NCBI GenBank assembly: GCA_030151985.1
Contig: JASLDZ010000347.1
Location: 1 to 13,057, forward strand
Length of the DNA: 13,057 nt
Source of the DNA: Caulobacteraceae bacterium
GTDB lineage: Bacteria > Pseudomonadota > Alphaproteobacteria > Caulobacterales > Caulobacteraceae
Reading direction: 5' to 3'
Below the pieces are notes generated by a model. It saw only the letters and a list, made by a program, of their open reading frames with translations. It did no database searches and was not told the DNA's origin. The position numbers were made by a program, and so were the translations under genes. Every line of letters starts with the position of its first letter. Within the stretch, counting starts at the first letter, position 1. Positions 5,426 through 13,057 of the stretch are shown here, one piece after another.

Positions 5426-6331
5426 CTAGAGCCCGGCCGCCGCCTCCACCGCCAGGGCCAGGTCGAGCGCCCGGGCGCCCGCCGCGCCGTCGGCCACCGG
5501 CGCCCCCTCCCCCCGCACGGCGGCGAAGAAGGCGGCGACGCTGGCGCCCAGGGGATCGCTCGCGCCGGGAGCCGAGGCGAAACCCGCCTCCAGCGGCACG
5601 GAGGACCGGTTCTCGAAGGCGGGCGCGAGGAAGTCGATCTCCACCTCGCCCGACGCGTAGTCGAGACGCATGGTGCGCTGGCGCGCCTCGGCGATCCGGG
5701 ACGCCTCGAAGCGGGCGACGAGGCCGTCCGCGAAGACGATCTCCGCCTTTACGTGGTCGAACGCGCCGTCCGCCTCGACCGCCGCCGGTTCTCCGCGCGA
5801 GAGCAGGAGGGCGAGGTCCAGGTCGTGGATCATCAGGTCCAGCACGCAGGAGACGTCGCGGTTGCGCGTGTTGGGCGTGCCCCGTCGGACGGAGGCGACC
5901 TCGCGCGGGCGCTCGGCGGCGTCCAGAACGCCCATGGCCCGGAAGGTGACCCGCTCCTGGTGGCCGCAGGCGAGCACGCGGCCGCTCTTGGCGGCGGCGG
6001 CCGACAGGGCGTCGGCCTCCTCCAGGGTGACCGCCAGCGGCTTCTCCACATAGACGTGCGCCCCGGCCTTCAGCGCCGCCAGGGCGAGCGGCCCGTGACT
6101 GTCGGCCGGGGTGGCGACCGTCACCGTGTCCAGACCCGCGACGAAGGCGGCCGCGTCGTCGAAGGCGGCCGCGCCGTGGCGGTCGGCGAGCGCCCGGGCG
6201 CGGGCGAGGTCCTGGTCGTAGACGCGCGCCAGCCGGACCCCCGGCGCGGCGGCCGCCTTGCCGGCGTGGAAGCCGCCGAACACGCCCGCCCCCGCAACCC
6301 CGGCCATGAGCTCGCGCGATGGATCGGCCAC
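5426..6331 (-). CDS. Gfo/Idh/MocA-family NAD(P)-dependent oxidoreductase
   Basis: The 301-residue protein begins with a Rossmann fold whose GAGVFG motif is at residues 14-19. The strand TVTVATPADSHGPLA lies near 69-83. The family signature VYVEKPLAVT contains the catalytic Lys97. The second half is the Gfo/Idh/MocA substrate domain, with DLMIHDLDLAL at 165-175 supplying His169 and Asp170. The segments GHQERVTF and FEASRIAE resemble the subgroup that includes the UDP-GlcNAc 3-dehydrogenase GnnA, which acts in lipid A sugar synthesis. That assignment is tentative, as no partner aminotransferase is in view. The GTG start at 6331 has AGGGAG 8 nt upstream, better than the ATG at 6307. The gene diverges from the oxidoreductase at 6418, with 86 bp between them. 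Its stop lies 155 bp before tRNA-Trp. Confidence 0.85.
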   Translation of the reverse strand: MADPSRELMAGVAGAGVFGGFHAGKAAAAPGVRLARVYDQDLARARALADRHGAAAFDDAAAFVAGLDTVTVATPADSHGPLALAALKAGAHVYVEKPLAVTLEEADALSAAAAKSGRVLACGHQERVTFRAMGVLDAAERPREVASVRRGTPNTRNRDVSCVLDLMIHDLDLALLLSRGEPAAVEADGAFDHVKAEIVFADGLVARFEASRIAEARQRTMRLDYASGEVEIDFLAPAFENRSSVPLEAGFASAPGASDPLGASVAAFFAAVRGEGAPVADGAAGARALDLALAVEAAAGL

Positions 6332-6417
6332 GCCGGATGCTCCCTGCTCACGCCCGGTTGATCGGGATGGGGCGGTCGTTACGGTGCCGCGCCAGCATCG
6401 ACAAGGGACAGACGACC

Positions 6418-7419
6418 ATGACCGTATCGCGCGAGGTCCGCCTCAAGAGCCGCCCCGTCGGGACCCCCACCGCCGCCGACTTCGAGCTCGGCCAGGTCGA
6501 GGTGGGCGCGCCGGGCGCGGGCGAGGTGCAGGTGAGGAACCTCTTCATGTCGGTCGACCCGTACATGCGCGGGCGCATGTACGACCGCGCCAGCTACGTG
6601 CCGCCGTTCGAGATCGGCAAGGCGCTGCAGGGCGGCGCGATCGGCGAGGTCGTGACCTCCAACGCGGACGGGTTCGCCGCGGGGGACGTCGTCAGCTCCA
6701 TGTTCGGCTGGCGAGAGGCGTTCAACGCCCCCGCCGCGCACCTGATGAAGATCGAGACCCACGGCCTGCCCCCGCAGGCGTTCCTGGGCGTCGCGGGCAT
6801 GCCCGGCATGACCGCGTGGGCGGGCATGACGCAGGTCGCGGGCGTCAGGGCGGGAGACGTGGTGTTCGTCTCCGCCGCCGCCGGCGCGGTCGGGCAGATC
6901 GTGGTGCAGATCGCCAAGCTGAAGGGCGCGACCGTGGTCGGCTCGGCCGGCGGGGCGGAGAAGTGCGCCTGGGTCAAGGAGATCGGCGCGGACGCGGTGA
7001 TCGACTACAAGGCGGAAGCCGACCTGAAGGCGGCGCTCGCCAAGGCCGCCCCCAAGGGGATCGACGTCTATTTCGACAACGTCGGCGGCTCGCACCTGGA
7101 GGCCGCGATCGAGGCCGCCCGCCCCTTCGCCCGCTTCGCCGAGTGCGGGATGATCGAGAGCTACAACGCCACCGAGGCCCGCCCGGGCCCCTCGAACATC
7201 ATCAACGTGGTCGGCAAGCGCCTGCGCATCCAGGGCTTCATCGTCTCCGACTTCAACGACAAGGCCGCCGAGTTCGCGACGGAGATGACCGGCTGGATCA
7301 AGGCCGGGAAGGTGCGCTGGAAGGAGACGATCGACGAGGGGATCGACGCCGCCCCCGGCGCCTTCCTCAAGCTCTTCTCCGGCGAGAACATGGGCAAGAT
7401 GCTGGTGAAGCTCGGCTGA
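6418..7419 (+). CDS. NADP-dependent medium-chain oxidoreductase (leukotriene B4 dehydrogenase/CurA-like)
   Basis: The 333-residue cytoplasmic enzyme belongs to the zinc-free branch of the MDR superfamily, which reduces the double bond of enones with NADPH. Its N-terminal domain carries the branch hallmark SVDPYMRGRM at 45-54. The Rossmann domain has AAAGAVGQIVVQIAKLKG at 153-170, then GADAVIDYK and DVYFDNVGG around 190-224. The Cys/His zinc ligands of alcohol dehydrogenases are absent. The last 80 residues (RLRIQGFIVSDF, GKVRWKETIDEG) are typical of the family. I start at ATG 6418 because AAGGGA lies 9 nt upstream and the family sequence begins there; a longer frame from 6319 would overlap the divergent gene. 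The natural substrate is unknown. Confidence 0.9.
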   Translation: MTVSREVRLKSRPVGTPTAADFELGQVEVGAPGAGEVQVRNLFMSVDPYMRGRMYDRASYVPPFEIGKALQGGAIGEVVTSNADGFAAGDVVSSMFGWREAFNAPAAHLMKIETHGLPPQAFLGVAGMPGMTAWAGMTQVAGVRAGDVVFVSAAAGAVGQIVVQIAKLKGATVVGSAGGAEKCAWVKEIGADAVIDYKAEADLKAALAKAAPKGIDVYFDNVGGSHLEAAIEAARPFARFAECGMIESYNATEARPGPSNIINVVGKRLRIQGFIVSDFNDKAAEFATEMTGWIKAGKVRWKETIDEGIDAAPGAFLKLFSGENMGKMLVKLG

Positions 7420-7426
7420 AGCGCAT

Positions 7427-7466
7427 TCGCCCCGGTCGTATGGCGGCCGCGCTATCGCCGGGGCGA
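7427..7466 (+). terminator. terminator-like hairpin after the MDR oxidoreductase
   Basis: TCGCCCCGG at 7427-7435 pairs perfectly with CCGGGGCGA at 7458-7466 around a 22-nt loop that includes GCGGCCGC. It starts 8 nt after the stop of the gene ending at 7419 and lies before the next gene. It has no T tract, so it may separate the two genes only partly. Confidence 0.5.
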
Positions 7467-7510
7467 GCCCTCCGCTAGAACCCGCGCCCTCGCCTGCCCG
7501 GGAGTCCGTC

Positions 7511-8431
7511 GTGGCCCGTCTGTTCAACGCGTACGTCATGGTCGACTGGAGCGCCGCGGCCACAAAGGCGGTCGGGCCGAACTCGATCTGGGTCGGGGTG
7601 ATGAAGCGCGACATCCGCTTCCGTCCCACCTTCGAAGCGCACAACCCGCCGACCCGCCATGCCGCCGAGGTCCTCCTTCGCGAGGTGCTGGCCGATCTGC
7701 GGCGCCGGCAAGACCGAGCGCTGATCGGCTTCGACTTTCCGCTCGGCTATCCGCGGGGCACGGCGGCGGCGTTGAAGCTCAAGATCGGCGAAACCGCCAC
7801 GCCTCAGCAGGCGATGTGGGCCTTCCTAGCCGCGGCCATGGTCGACAAGCCGGACAACCTGAACAACCGCGCCACGGTGGCGGCGCGCATGAACCGCATC
7901 ATCTCGGAAGGGCCGCGGCCGTTTTGGGGAACGCCGCGGCCCAGCGACGCGCAGACGATGCTGAGTAAGACCAAGCCCGCCGACTACCTGCATGGACTGC
8001 CGGAGTTCCGTCATGCGGAGGTGCGTACCCGAGGCCGGGGCAAAGCCGGTGCCAAGACGGTGTGGCAGCTGACGGGCAACGGCTCGGTCGGTAGTCAGGC
8101 CCTCACGGGCGTTCCGGCGGTCAAGCGACTGGCCGACGACCTGGGGGGAGCCGCAATGGTCTGGCCGTTCCAGACAGGGTGGAAGGCGCTGACGCCAGTC
8201 GATCTGGCGGGCAAGGAGGCGCTGATCGCCGAAATCTATCCCGCGCTTACGCCCGGCGAGTGTGAATCGGGCGAAATCCTCGACCGTTGCCAAGTCCGCA
8301 CCCTCTGCGAGCACTTCGCCCGGCTGGACGAGCAGGGCCGGCTCGGCGCCGCCTTCGCCGCGCCCAAGGGGACGTCGCCCGACGTGGTCGCGGATGTGAA
8401 GCGCGAGGAGGGCTGGATCCTGGGCCTCTGA
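7511..8431 (+). CDS. conserved protein with RNase H-fold-like (DUF429-like) motifs
   Basis: The 306-residue product has no signal peptide or membrane span. Three spaced acidic motifs stand out: MVDWSA (Asp12) in the first strand, LIGFDFPLGYPRG (Asp75) and AEIYPAL (Glu241). This order resembles the predicted RNase H-like DUF429 nuclease families, so a nuclease-like role is an inference. Similar alphaproteobacterial proteins have, as far as I recall, been annotated as molybdopterin-guanine dinucleotide synthesis proteins; nothing in this sequence supports that. Other conserved-looking pieces are RPFWGTPRP at 136-144, VWPFQTGW at 217-224 and the terminal EEGWILGL. The GTG start at 7511 has GGGAG 6 nt upstream. 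Its base composition and some codons (for example GTA, CTA) are slightly less GC-biased than its neighbours. It converges on ppx, and both stops lie in one hairpin. Confidence 0.8.
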   Translation: MARLFNAYVMVDWSAAATKAVGPNSIWVGVMKRDIRFRPTFEAHNPPTRHAAEVLLREVLADLRRRQDRALIGFDFPLGYPRGTAAALKLKIGETATPQQAMWAFLAAAMVDKPDNLNNRATVAARMNRIISEGPRPFWGTPRPSDAQTMLSKTKPADYLHGLPEFRHAEVRTRGRGKAGAKTVWQLTGNGSVGSQALTGVPAVKRLADDLGGAAMVWPFQTGWKALTPVDLAGKEALIAEIYPALTPGECESGEILDRCQVRTLCEHFARLDEQGRLGAAFAAPKGTSPDVVADVKREEGWILGL

Positions 8432-8453
8432 GGCGTCGCGCCGGCCGCCTCAG
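8428..8453. terminator. bidirectional terminator-like hairpin holding both stop codons
   Basis: CTGAGGCG at 8428-8435 pairs perfectly with CGCCTCAG at 8446-8453 around a 10-nt loop. The TGA of the plus-strand gene (8429-8431) lies in the left arm, and the TGA of ppx (8452-8450) lies in the right arm. Only 18 bp separate the two genes, so the stem must serve both. A T tract is missing. Confidence 0.55.
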
Positions 8454-10015
8454 TCCACGACCACCTTGGAGGGGGCGCCCAGCGCGTCCGCCAGCCCGTT
8501 CAGCCGCTTGCGCGTCTGCTCGCCCAGCAGGAGGTCGGCGTCGGCCTTGCCTGCGCGCAGCACCAGCGTTCCATCCTTCAACGCGAGCTGAGAGCGGGCG
8601 AGCAGCTCGGCGTTCCGGCCGGAGAGGTCGCATCCCAGCCGCATCGCCGCGCCCAGCGCACGAGCGCGCCGCCGGCGATCCGGCGTGATCACCCGATCGA
8701 GGTCGATCTCGGCGCGGCCGTACGCCTGGCTGGTGTAGCGGCTGAAGACCGCCTGGGCGACGAAGGCGCGCTCGCCGTGAGTCCAGCCCGCCATGGGCGC
8801 CCGCAGCACCTGGTCGAACACGAGGTCGGCACGGTGATCGGGGTGCAGCCGCGCGCCCATGTCTCCCAGCCGGCACGTCGCCGAGAGCAGGATCGCCGCG
8901 CGACCGGGCGCCAGCACGGGAGGAAGCGCCCGCCACAGGGGCGAGAGCCACGCTTCGAGCGCCGGACCCAGCCGCTCGTCCATGCCCTGGCGCGCGCCCA
9001 GCGCCTGGCAGCCCGCCACCAAGGGATCCTGCGCGCGCGTCGCCTCGGAGAGCGAGTCGAAGATCAGACCCTCGCGCAGGCCGTAGGCGGAGAAGGTCAG
9101 CCGCTCGACGCCCAGCGCCTCGATCAGCCCCTCCAGGACCACCGCCCCATAGGGCAGCGTCTCGACCCGCCGGCGGGAGAGCGGCGCGGCGGCTTCCAGC
9201 GCGCCGCGGGGGGCCTGCACCACGTAGCGGCAGGCGGCGCGGGCGTCGGCGGCGCTCATGGCGTACTGGTGCACGATCTCGAGCGGCCAGCCTGTGGCGT
9301 GCATGTGCAGGAGCGCGATGTTGCGCCACGCGCCGCCCACGGCGTGGAACTCAGCGCAGCGGAAGCGGCGCGAGACCTTCGACAGGCGGGAGGCCACCTG
9401 CTTGCGCACCGCGTCCGGGTCGAAGGGCGCGCCCTTGCGGCCGGCGCCCAGCGCGAAGGGGCCGAGCGCCAGCGTCACCCCCTCGCCGGGACCGGACGCG
9501 CCCAGCGGCGTCAGCTCCAGGCTCGACCCGCCAAGATCGCCCACGACGCCGCGGGCGCCCGGCTCTCCCGCCAGCACGCCCAGCGCCGCGAACCGCGCCT
9601 CCTCCTCGCCGCTCAGCACGCGCAGCTTGAGGCCGGTCTCCGTCTCCACCCGCGCGACGAAGGCGGGACCGTCGGTCGCGTCGCGCACGGCCGCGGTGGC
9701 GGCGGAGAAGACGCGGTCCACGCCGCCGCCCGACAGCACCGCCTGGAAGCGACGCAGCGCCAGCAGCGCCTGCGACACGCCATCGGGCGAAAGACGGCCG
9801 GTGGCGGGCATGTCGCGCCCCAGCCCCGCCAGCACCTTCTCGTTGTACGTGGTCCAGAGCGCCCGGCCGTCGAGCCGGTAGAGCACCAGGCGCACGGAAT
9901 TGGAGCCCACGTCCACCACCGCGACCTCGCAGGGCCGCTCGTCCCTGCTGCTTGCGGGGGCGGGAGCGGACTGCGCGGACAACGGCGGCGGGGCGCTAGC
10001 GGCGCGCGCCGACAT
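8450..10015 (-). CDS. ppx: exopolyphosphatase / guanosine pentaphosphate phosphohydrolase (Ppx/GppA family)
   Basis: Ppx/GppA enzymes remove phosphate from polyphosphate ends or convert pppGpp to ppGpp. The 521-residue protein has a Pro/Ala-rich start and then the actin-like fold: VVDVGSNSVRLVLY at 33-46 (phosphate 1 loop), SAATAAVRDA near 104-113, and SGEEEARFAALGV at 135-147, which holds the catalytic glutamate. GDLGGSSLEL at 159-168 and LPYGAVVLEGL further on follow. The remaining 200 residues form the HD-like C-terminal domain of long Ppx proteins (E. coli Ppx is 513 residues). The ATG at 10015 lies inside ppk, whose stop is at 9998-9996. This 20-nt overlap and the lack of a strong ribosome site suggest coupled translation. 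Pairing with ppk favours the polyphosphate role, but sequence alone does not exclude GppA activity. Confidence 0.9.
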   Translation of the reverse strand: MSARAASAPPPLSAQSAPAPASSRDERPCEVAVVDVGSNSVRLVLYRLDGRALWTTYNEKVLAGLGRDMPATGRLSPDGVSQALLALRRFQAVLSGGGVDRVFSAATAAVRDATDGPAFVARVETETGLKLRVLSGEEEARFAALGVLAGEPGARGVVGDLGGSSLELTPLGASGPGEGVTLALGPFALGAGRKGAPFDPDAVRKQVASRLSKVSRRFRCAEFHAVGGAWRNIALLHMHATGWPLEIVHQYAMSAADARAACRYVVQAPRGALEAAAPLSRRRVETLPYGAVVLEGLIEALGVERLTFSAYGLREGLIFDSLSEATRAQDPLVAGCQALGARQGMDERLGPALEAWLSPLWRALPPVLAPGRAAILLSATCRLGDMGARLHPDHRADLVFDQVLRAPMAGWTHGERAFVAQAVFSRYTSQAYGRAEIDLDRVITPDRRRRARALGAAMRLGCDLSGRNAELLARSQLALKDGTLVLRAGKADADLLLGEQTRKRLNGLADALGAPSKVVVD

Positions 10016-12284
10016 GGTCGAAGGCGCGTGGCAGGGTCTTGGCGCGGCCTCGGCCGGAGAGGCTGGGGTTGGTCAGGAAATACTCGTGGGCGGAGAAGGG
10101 CCGCCGTACGCCCTTGGCGTCGAAGCGCACGTAGGTCCCGTCGGGTTGCAGGTCCCAGCTCTGCGCCTCGTCGTTCAGGCTGGCCACCATGATCTGGCCC
10201 AGGACCTGCTGGTGGACGGTCGGGTTCTCGATCGGCACGAGGCTCTCGATCCGGCGGTCGAGGTTGCGGGGCATCCAGTCGGCCGAGGACATGAACACGC
10301 GCGCCTTGGCGCTCGGCATCGCCTCGCCGTTGGCGAAGGCCACGATCCGGCTGTGCTCCAGGAAGCGCCCGACGATCGACTTGACGTGGATGTTCTCCGA
10401 CAGCCCCTTCACGCCGGGACGCAGGCAGCAGATGCCTCGCACCACCAGCTCCACCTTCACCCCCGCCTGGCTGGCGCGATAGAGGGCGTCGATCACCTCG
10501 GGGTCCACCAGCGCGTTCAGCTTGGCCCAGATGGCGGCGGGGCGGCCCTTGCCGGCGTTGGCGACCTCGCAGCCGATCAGCTCCAGCAGGCGCGGCTTCA
10601 GGCTGATGGGCGAGATCGCCAGCTTCTCCAGCGTCTCGGGCCGGGCGTAGCCGGTGATGAAGTTGAACATGCGGCTGGCGTCGCGGCCCAGCGCCGGGTC
10701 GCAGGTGAAGAGGCTGAGGTCGGTGTAAACCTTGGCCGTCTGCGGATGGTAGTTGCCCGTGCCGAAGTGGCAGTAGGTCTTCAGGTGGTCGCCCTCCCGC
10801 CGCACCACGATGCTGAGCTTGGCGTGCGTCTTGTACTCCACGAAGCCGAAGACGACGTGGACGCCCGCCCGCTCCAGGTCGCGCGCCCACTTCAGGTTGG
10901 CCGCCTCGTCGAAGCGCGCCTTGATCTCGACCAGCGCGGTGACGTTCTTGCCGCGGTCGGCCGCCTCGATCAGGGCGGCGACGATGGGGCTGTTCTCAGA
11001 TGTGCGGTAGAGCGTCTGCTTGATCGCGATGACCGCCGGGTCGAAGGCGGCCTGGCGCAGGAACTGCACCACCGTGTCGAAACTCTCGAACGGGTGGTGG
11101 ACGAGGATGTCCTTCTCCTCCACCGCCGCGAACACGTCGCCCCCGTGCTCGTGCAGCCGCTCGGGGAAGCGCGGCTCTAGCGGCTTGAACTTCAGCTCCG
11201 ACCGGCCCGAGGGGATCAGCTGGCCCAGCTGCGACAGGCCCAGCATCCCGTTGATCAGCACCACGTCGTGCGGGTCGGCGTGCAGGTTGCGCACCATGAA
11301 CTCGCGCAGGTCGCCGGGCATGTTCCCGTCGACCGTGACCCGCACCACCGAGCCGCGGCGGCGCTGCTTGAGCATGATCTCGAACTCGCGGACCAGATCC
11401 TCGGCCTCCTCCTCGATCTCCACGTCGCTGTCGCGGATGACGCGGAAGAGGCCCCGCGCCTCGACGTCGGTGTCGGGGAACAGCCGCTCGATGAAGAGGC
11501 CGACCACGTCCTCGAGCGGCAGGATGCGGCCGGGCGGAGGCTTGGCCTCCCCGTCCACGGGCGCGGGCGGGATGGTCCAGAAGCGGCGCACCTGGGTGGG
11601 CACGGGCACCAGCGCGTTGAAGGTCCGCCCGTCGCTGCGCCGCCGCAACCGCAGCGCCAGCGAGAACGACAGGTTCGGCAGGAAGGGGAACGGGTGGGCC
11701 GGATCGATCGCCAGCGGCGTCAGCACCGGGAAGATCTCGTTGAGGAACAGGGGCTCCAGCCGGTCCAGCTCGCCCAGGGTGACGCTGGCCGCGTCCGCAA
11801 GCTCGATCCCCACCTCCGCCAGCTTGGTCCGCATCTCGCGCCAGATGCGGGCCTGGGCGCGCATCAGCTCCGTCGCGCCCGCCGAGACCTGCGCCAGCGC
11901 CTCCTCGGGAAGCAGCCCGTCCTGGCTGCGCGTGCGCACGTCCTCGCGCACCTGCCCCTTCAGACCGGCGATGCGCACCATGTAGAACTCGTCGAGGTTG
12001 CTCGCCGAGATGGACAGGAACCGCATCCGCTCCAGCAGCGGGTGGCGCGCGTTCTCCGCCTCCTCGAGCACCCGCTGGTTGAACGCGAGCCAGGAGAGCT
12101 CGCGGTTGAAGAACCGCGCGGGCGAGGCAGCGAGCTCGGCGTCCCATCCGAGGCCGCCCTCCGGCGCGGGCTCGGGGACCGGGTCGGCGGCCGCGTCGTC
12201 GCCGGACGGGGCGAGCGGCGGGCTGAGCGGCGCGTCCGGGACCGTCGCGAGGTCGATCACGGGGGAGCTGTCGACGGAGGTCAT
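9996..12284 (-). CDS. ppk: polyphosphate kinase 1
   Basis: Ppk1 reversibly polymerises the gamma phosphate of ATP into inorganic polyphosphate, usually at the membrane periphery. The 762-residue protein has an acidic, Pro-rich leader of about 55 residues that is absent from E. coli Ppk. The N domain follows (FFNRELSWLAFNQRVLEE at 58-75; SISASNLDEFYMVR at 91-104, with the ATP-contacting Asn96). The C-terminal phospholipase D-like domains contain both key histidines. His487 in EYKTHAKL corresponds to the phosphorylated His435 of E. coli, and His644 in FLEHSRIV corresponds to His592. ARFDEAANLKWA and the segment FGTGNYH support this. ATG 12284 lies 30 nt after hdaA. AGGGG is only 1 nt from the ATG, so initiation may rely on the preceding gene. 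Its 3' end overlaps ppx by 20 nt. Confidence 0.97.
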   Translation of the reverse strand: MTSVDSSPVIDLATVPDAPLSPPLAPSGDDAAADPVPEPAPEGGLGWDAELAASPARFFNRELSWLAFNQRVLEEAENARHPLLERMRFLSISASNLDEFYMVRIAGLKGQVREDVRTRSQDGLLPEEALAQVSAGATELMRAQARIWREMRTKLAEVGIELADAASVTLGELDRLEPLFLNEIFPVLTPLAIDPAHPFPFLPNLSFSLALRLRRRSDGRTFNALVPVPTQVRRFWTIPPAPVDGEAKPPPGRILPLEDVVGLFIERLFPDTDVEARGLFRVIRDSDVEIEEEAEDLVREFEIMLKQRRRGSVVRVTVDGNMPGDLREFMVRNLHADPHDVVLINGMLGLSQLGQLIPSGRSELKFKPLEPRFPERLHEHGGDVFAAVEEKDILVHHPFESFDTVVQFLRQAAFDPAVIAIKQTLYRTSENSPIVAALIEAADRGKNVTALVEIKARFDEAANLKWARDLERAGVHVVFGFVEYKTHAKLSIVVRREGDHLKTYCHFGTGNYHPQTAKVYTDLSLFTCDPALGRDASRMFNFITGYARPETLEKLAISPISLKPRLLELIGCEVANAGKGRPAAIWAKLNALVDPEVIDALYRASQAGVKVELVVRGICCLRPGVKGLSENIHVKSIVGRFLEHSRIVAFANGEAMPSAKARVFMSSADWMPRNLDRRIESLVPIENPTVHQQVLGQIMVASLNDEAQSWDLQPDGTYVRFDAKGVRRPFSAHEYFLTNPSLSGRGRAKTLPRAFDHVGARR

Positions 12285-12314
12285 GCCCCTTTGTCCCGCA
12301 AGGATGTGAAGGCT

Positions 12315-13031
12315 TCAACCGTCTCCGGGAGCGTCGCCGTCCGGCCCGGCGAACAGCTCGGCGGTCTCGGATGCGCCGTCCAGGAGCTCGCGGGCGAGCG
12401 GACGGCCCAGGCGCGCGCCGTCGCGGCAGGCGGCGTCCAGCGCCTCCACGATCGCCGCCGCGCCCGTGGCGGAGCGCTCGATGCGGCGCACGAGGTAGTC
12501 GAGCAGGTCGTCGCCCGGCCGGATGCTCTTCTGGCGGAAGAACGCGCGCAGGAGGTCGCGCAGTCCCGCGTCGTCGGGCTCCGCCAGCGCCGCGCACGGC
12601 AGCGCGTTCAGCCGCGAGCGCAGGTCGGGCAGGCGGCAGGCCCACTGCGCCGGCGCCTCCCGCCCGGTCAGCAGGAGCGGACCCGAGCGGCCCTGCGCGG
12701 CGCGGTTCAGGGCGTGGAACAGCGCCTCCTCGTACTCGGGGTCGCCGAGCCTGCGGTCCACGTCCTCGGCCACGCGCGGGAGATCGGCGCCGCCGAGGCC
12801 GGGCTCCTGCTCCATCGGCCAGGCGCCCAGGCGCTCCGCCCAGATCGCCGCGAGGTGCGACTTGCCCACGCCCGCCGGACCCGTCAGCGCCATCGCGCCG
12901 GACGGCCAGGCGCCCGAGCCGAAGGCCCGCGCCCAGGCGTCCGCGTTCCCGTCGCTTCGCACGAAGGGCTTGTCGGCGAGCCGCGGCGCGGCGTGCAGGG
13001 GCAGCCGGAGCTGGACCATCATGGGCGCCAC
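12315..13031 (-). CDS. hdaA: DnaA regulatory inactivator HdaA (Hda-like AAA+ protein)
   Basis: Hda-type proteins sit on the DNA-loaded sliding clamp and stimulate ATP hydrolysis by DnaA, which prevents repeat initiation of replication. The protein has 238 residues from GTG 13031, or 235 from ATG 13022; neither has a strong ribosome site. The N-terminus carries the clamp-binding motif QLRLPL directly after the start. A single AAA+ domain follows with Walker A TGPAGVGKSHLAA near residues 50-62. The Walker B-like strand is LPRVAEDVDR, the next segment is LLLTGREAPAQW, and LPDLRSRLN fits the sensor/arginine region. There is no DnaA-type DNA-binding domain IV, which separates it from DnaA itself. 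As in other Caulobacterales it precedes ppk. A plausible stop of an upstream gene (TAG 13035-13033) lies just before the GTG. Confidence 0.9.
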   Translation of the reverse strand: MAPMMVQLRLPLHAAPRLADKPFVRSDGNADAWARAFGSGAWPSGAMALTGPAGVGKSHLAAIWAERLGAWPMEQEPGLGGADLPRVAEDVDRRLGDPEYEEALFHALNRAAQGRSGPLLLTGREAPAQWACRLPDLRSRLNALPCAALAEPDDAGLRDLLRAFFRQKSIRPGDDLLDYLVRRIERSATGAAAIVEALDAACRDGARLGRPLARELLDGASETAELFAGPDGDAPGDG

Positions 13032-13057
13032 GCTAGCGGCGGGCCTCGCCGCCGTCA

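Noticed and set aside
6379..7644. 421-codon minus-strand frame opposite the MDR oxidoreductase
   Set aside because: It overlaps a well-supported gene and has the composition of an antisense frame.
8777..10192. 471-codon plus-strand frame opposite ppx
   Set aside because: High-GC antisense frame with strongly Arg/Gly/Gln-biased composition and no family signature, while ppx on the opposite strand is convincing.
13033..13057. End of an upstream minus-strand gene (DGGEARR then TAG)
   Set aside because: Only seven codons are in view, too few to call; a gene ending there is plausible because hdaA would start directly after it.
1..13057. CRISPR arrays, transposases, integrases or phage genes
   Set aside because: I found no spaced direct repeats, insertion-sequence ends or mobile-element proteins in any region.

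Overview
The window looks like chromosomal DNA of a high-GC alphaproteobacterium, most likely of the Caulobacterales (Caulobacter, Phenylobacterium or Brevundimonas type). The pointers are the tRNA-Trp/secE/nusG/rplK/rplA order, a short HdaA-type DnaA regulator next to ppk and ppx, and the alphaproteobacterial SPY variant of RF2. The taxon is inferred, since no marker was searched. Coding density is high and no gene-free stretch exceeds about 160 bases.

Left part (1-840): a small zinc-ribbon-like protein on the minus strand (133-372) faces a close relative on the plus strand whose 5' part lies outside the window. Together they form an inverted repeat of about 119 bp per arm. Next come a small secreted protein built of 11-residue His/Arg repeats (528-791) and a perfect 10-bp hairpin between convergent genes.

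Middle (838-5270): a long minus-strand series. In transcription order it holds tRNA-Trp, secE, nusG, rplK, rplA, a Gly-rich secreted protein, prfB and an orphan arsC. It joins translation, protein export and transcription elongation. prfB is split by a clear programmed +1 frameshift site (AGGAGG, CGT, CTT, TGA, C), so its true product starts at 2319 and changes frame at 2250. A terminator-like hairpin lies between nusG and rplK, and another lies after rplA. The usual rplJ-rplL-rpoB continuation after rplA is absent here, as is a tuf gene before tRNA-Trp.

Right of centre (5426-8431): a Gfo/Idh/MocA-family oxidoreductase (minus) diverges from a zinc-free medium-chain NADPH oxidoreductase (plus). 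A conserved protein with RNase H-fold-like motifs follows on the plus strand.

Right part (8450-13031): a minus-strand cluster hdaA-ppk-ppx. HdaA turns off DnaA after initiation; Ppk makes polyphosphate and Ppx degrades it. ppk and ppx overlap by 20 nt.

Most of the window is conserved housekeeping sequence. I see no clearly new defence, mobile or CRISPR system. The best second-look items are the inverted paralogue pair, the 11-mer repeat protein, a 15-bp palindrome before the Gly-rich protein, and the RF2 frameshift element.
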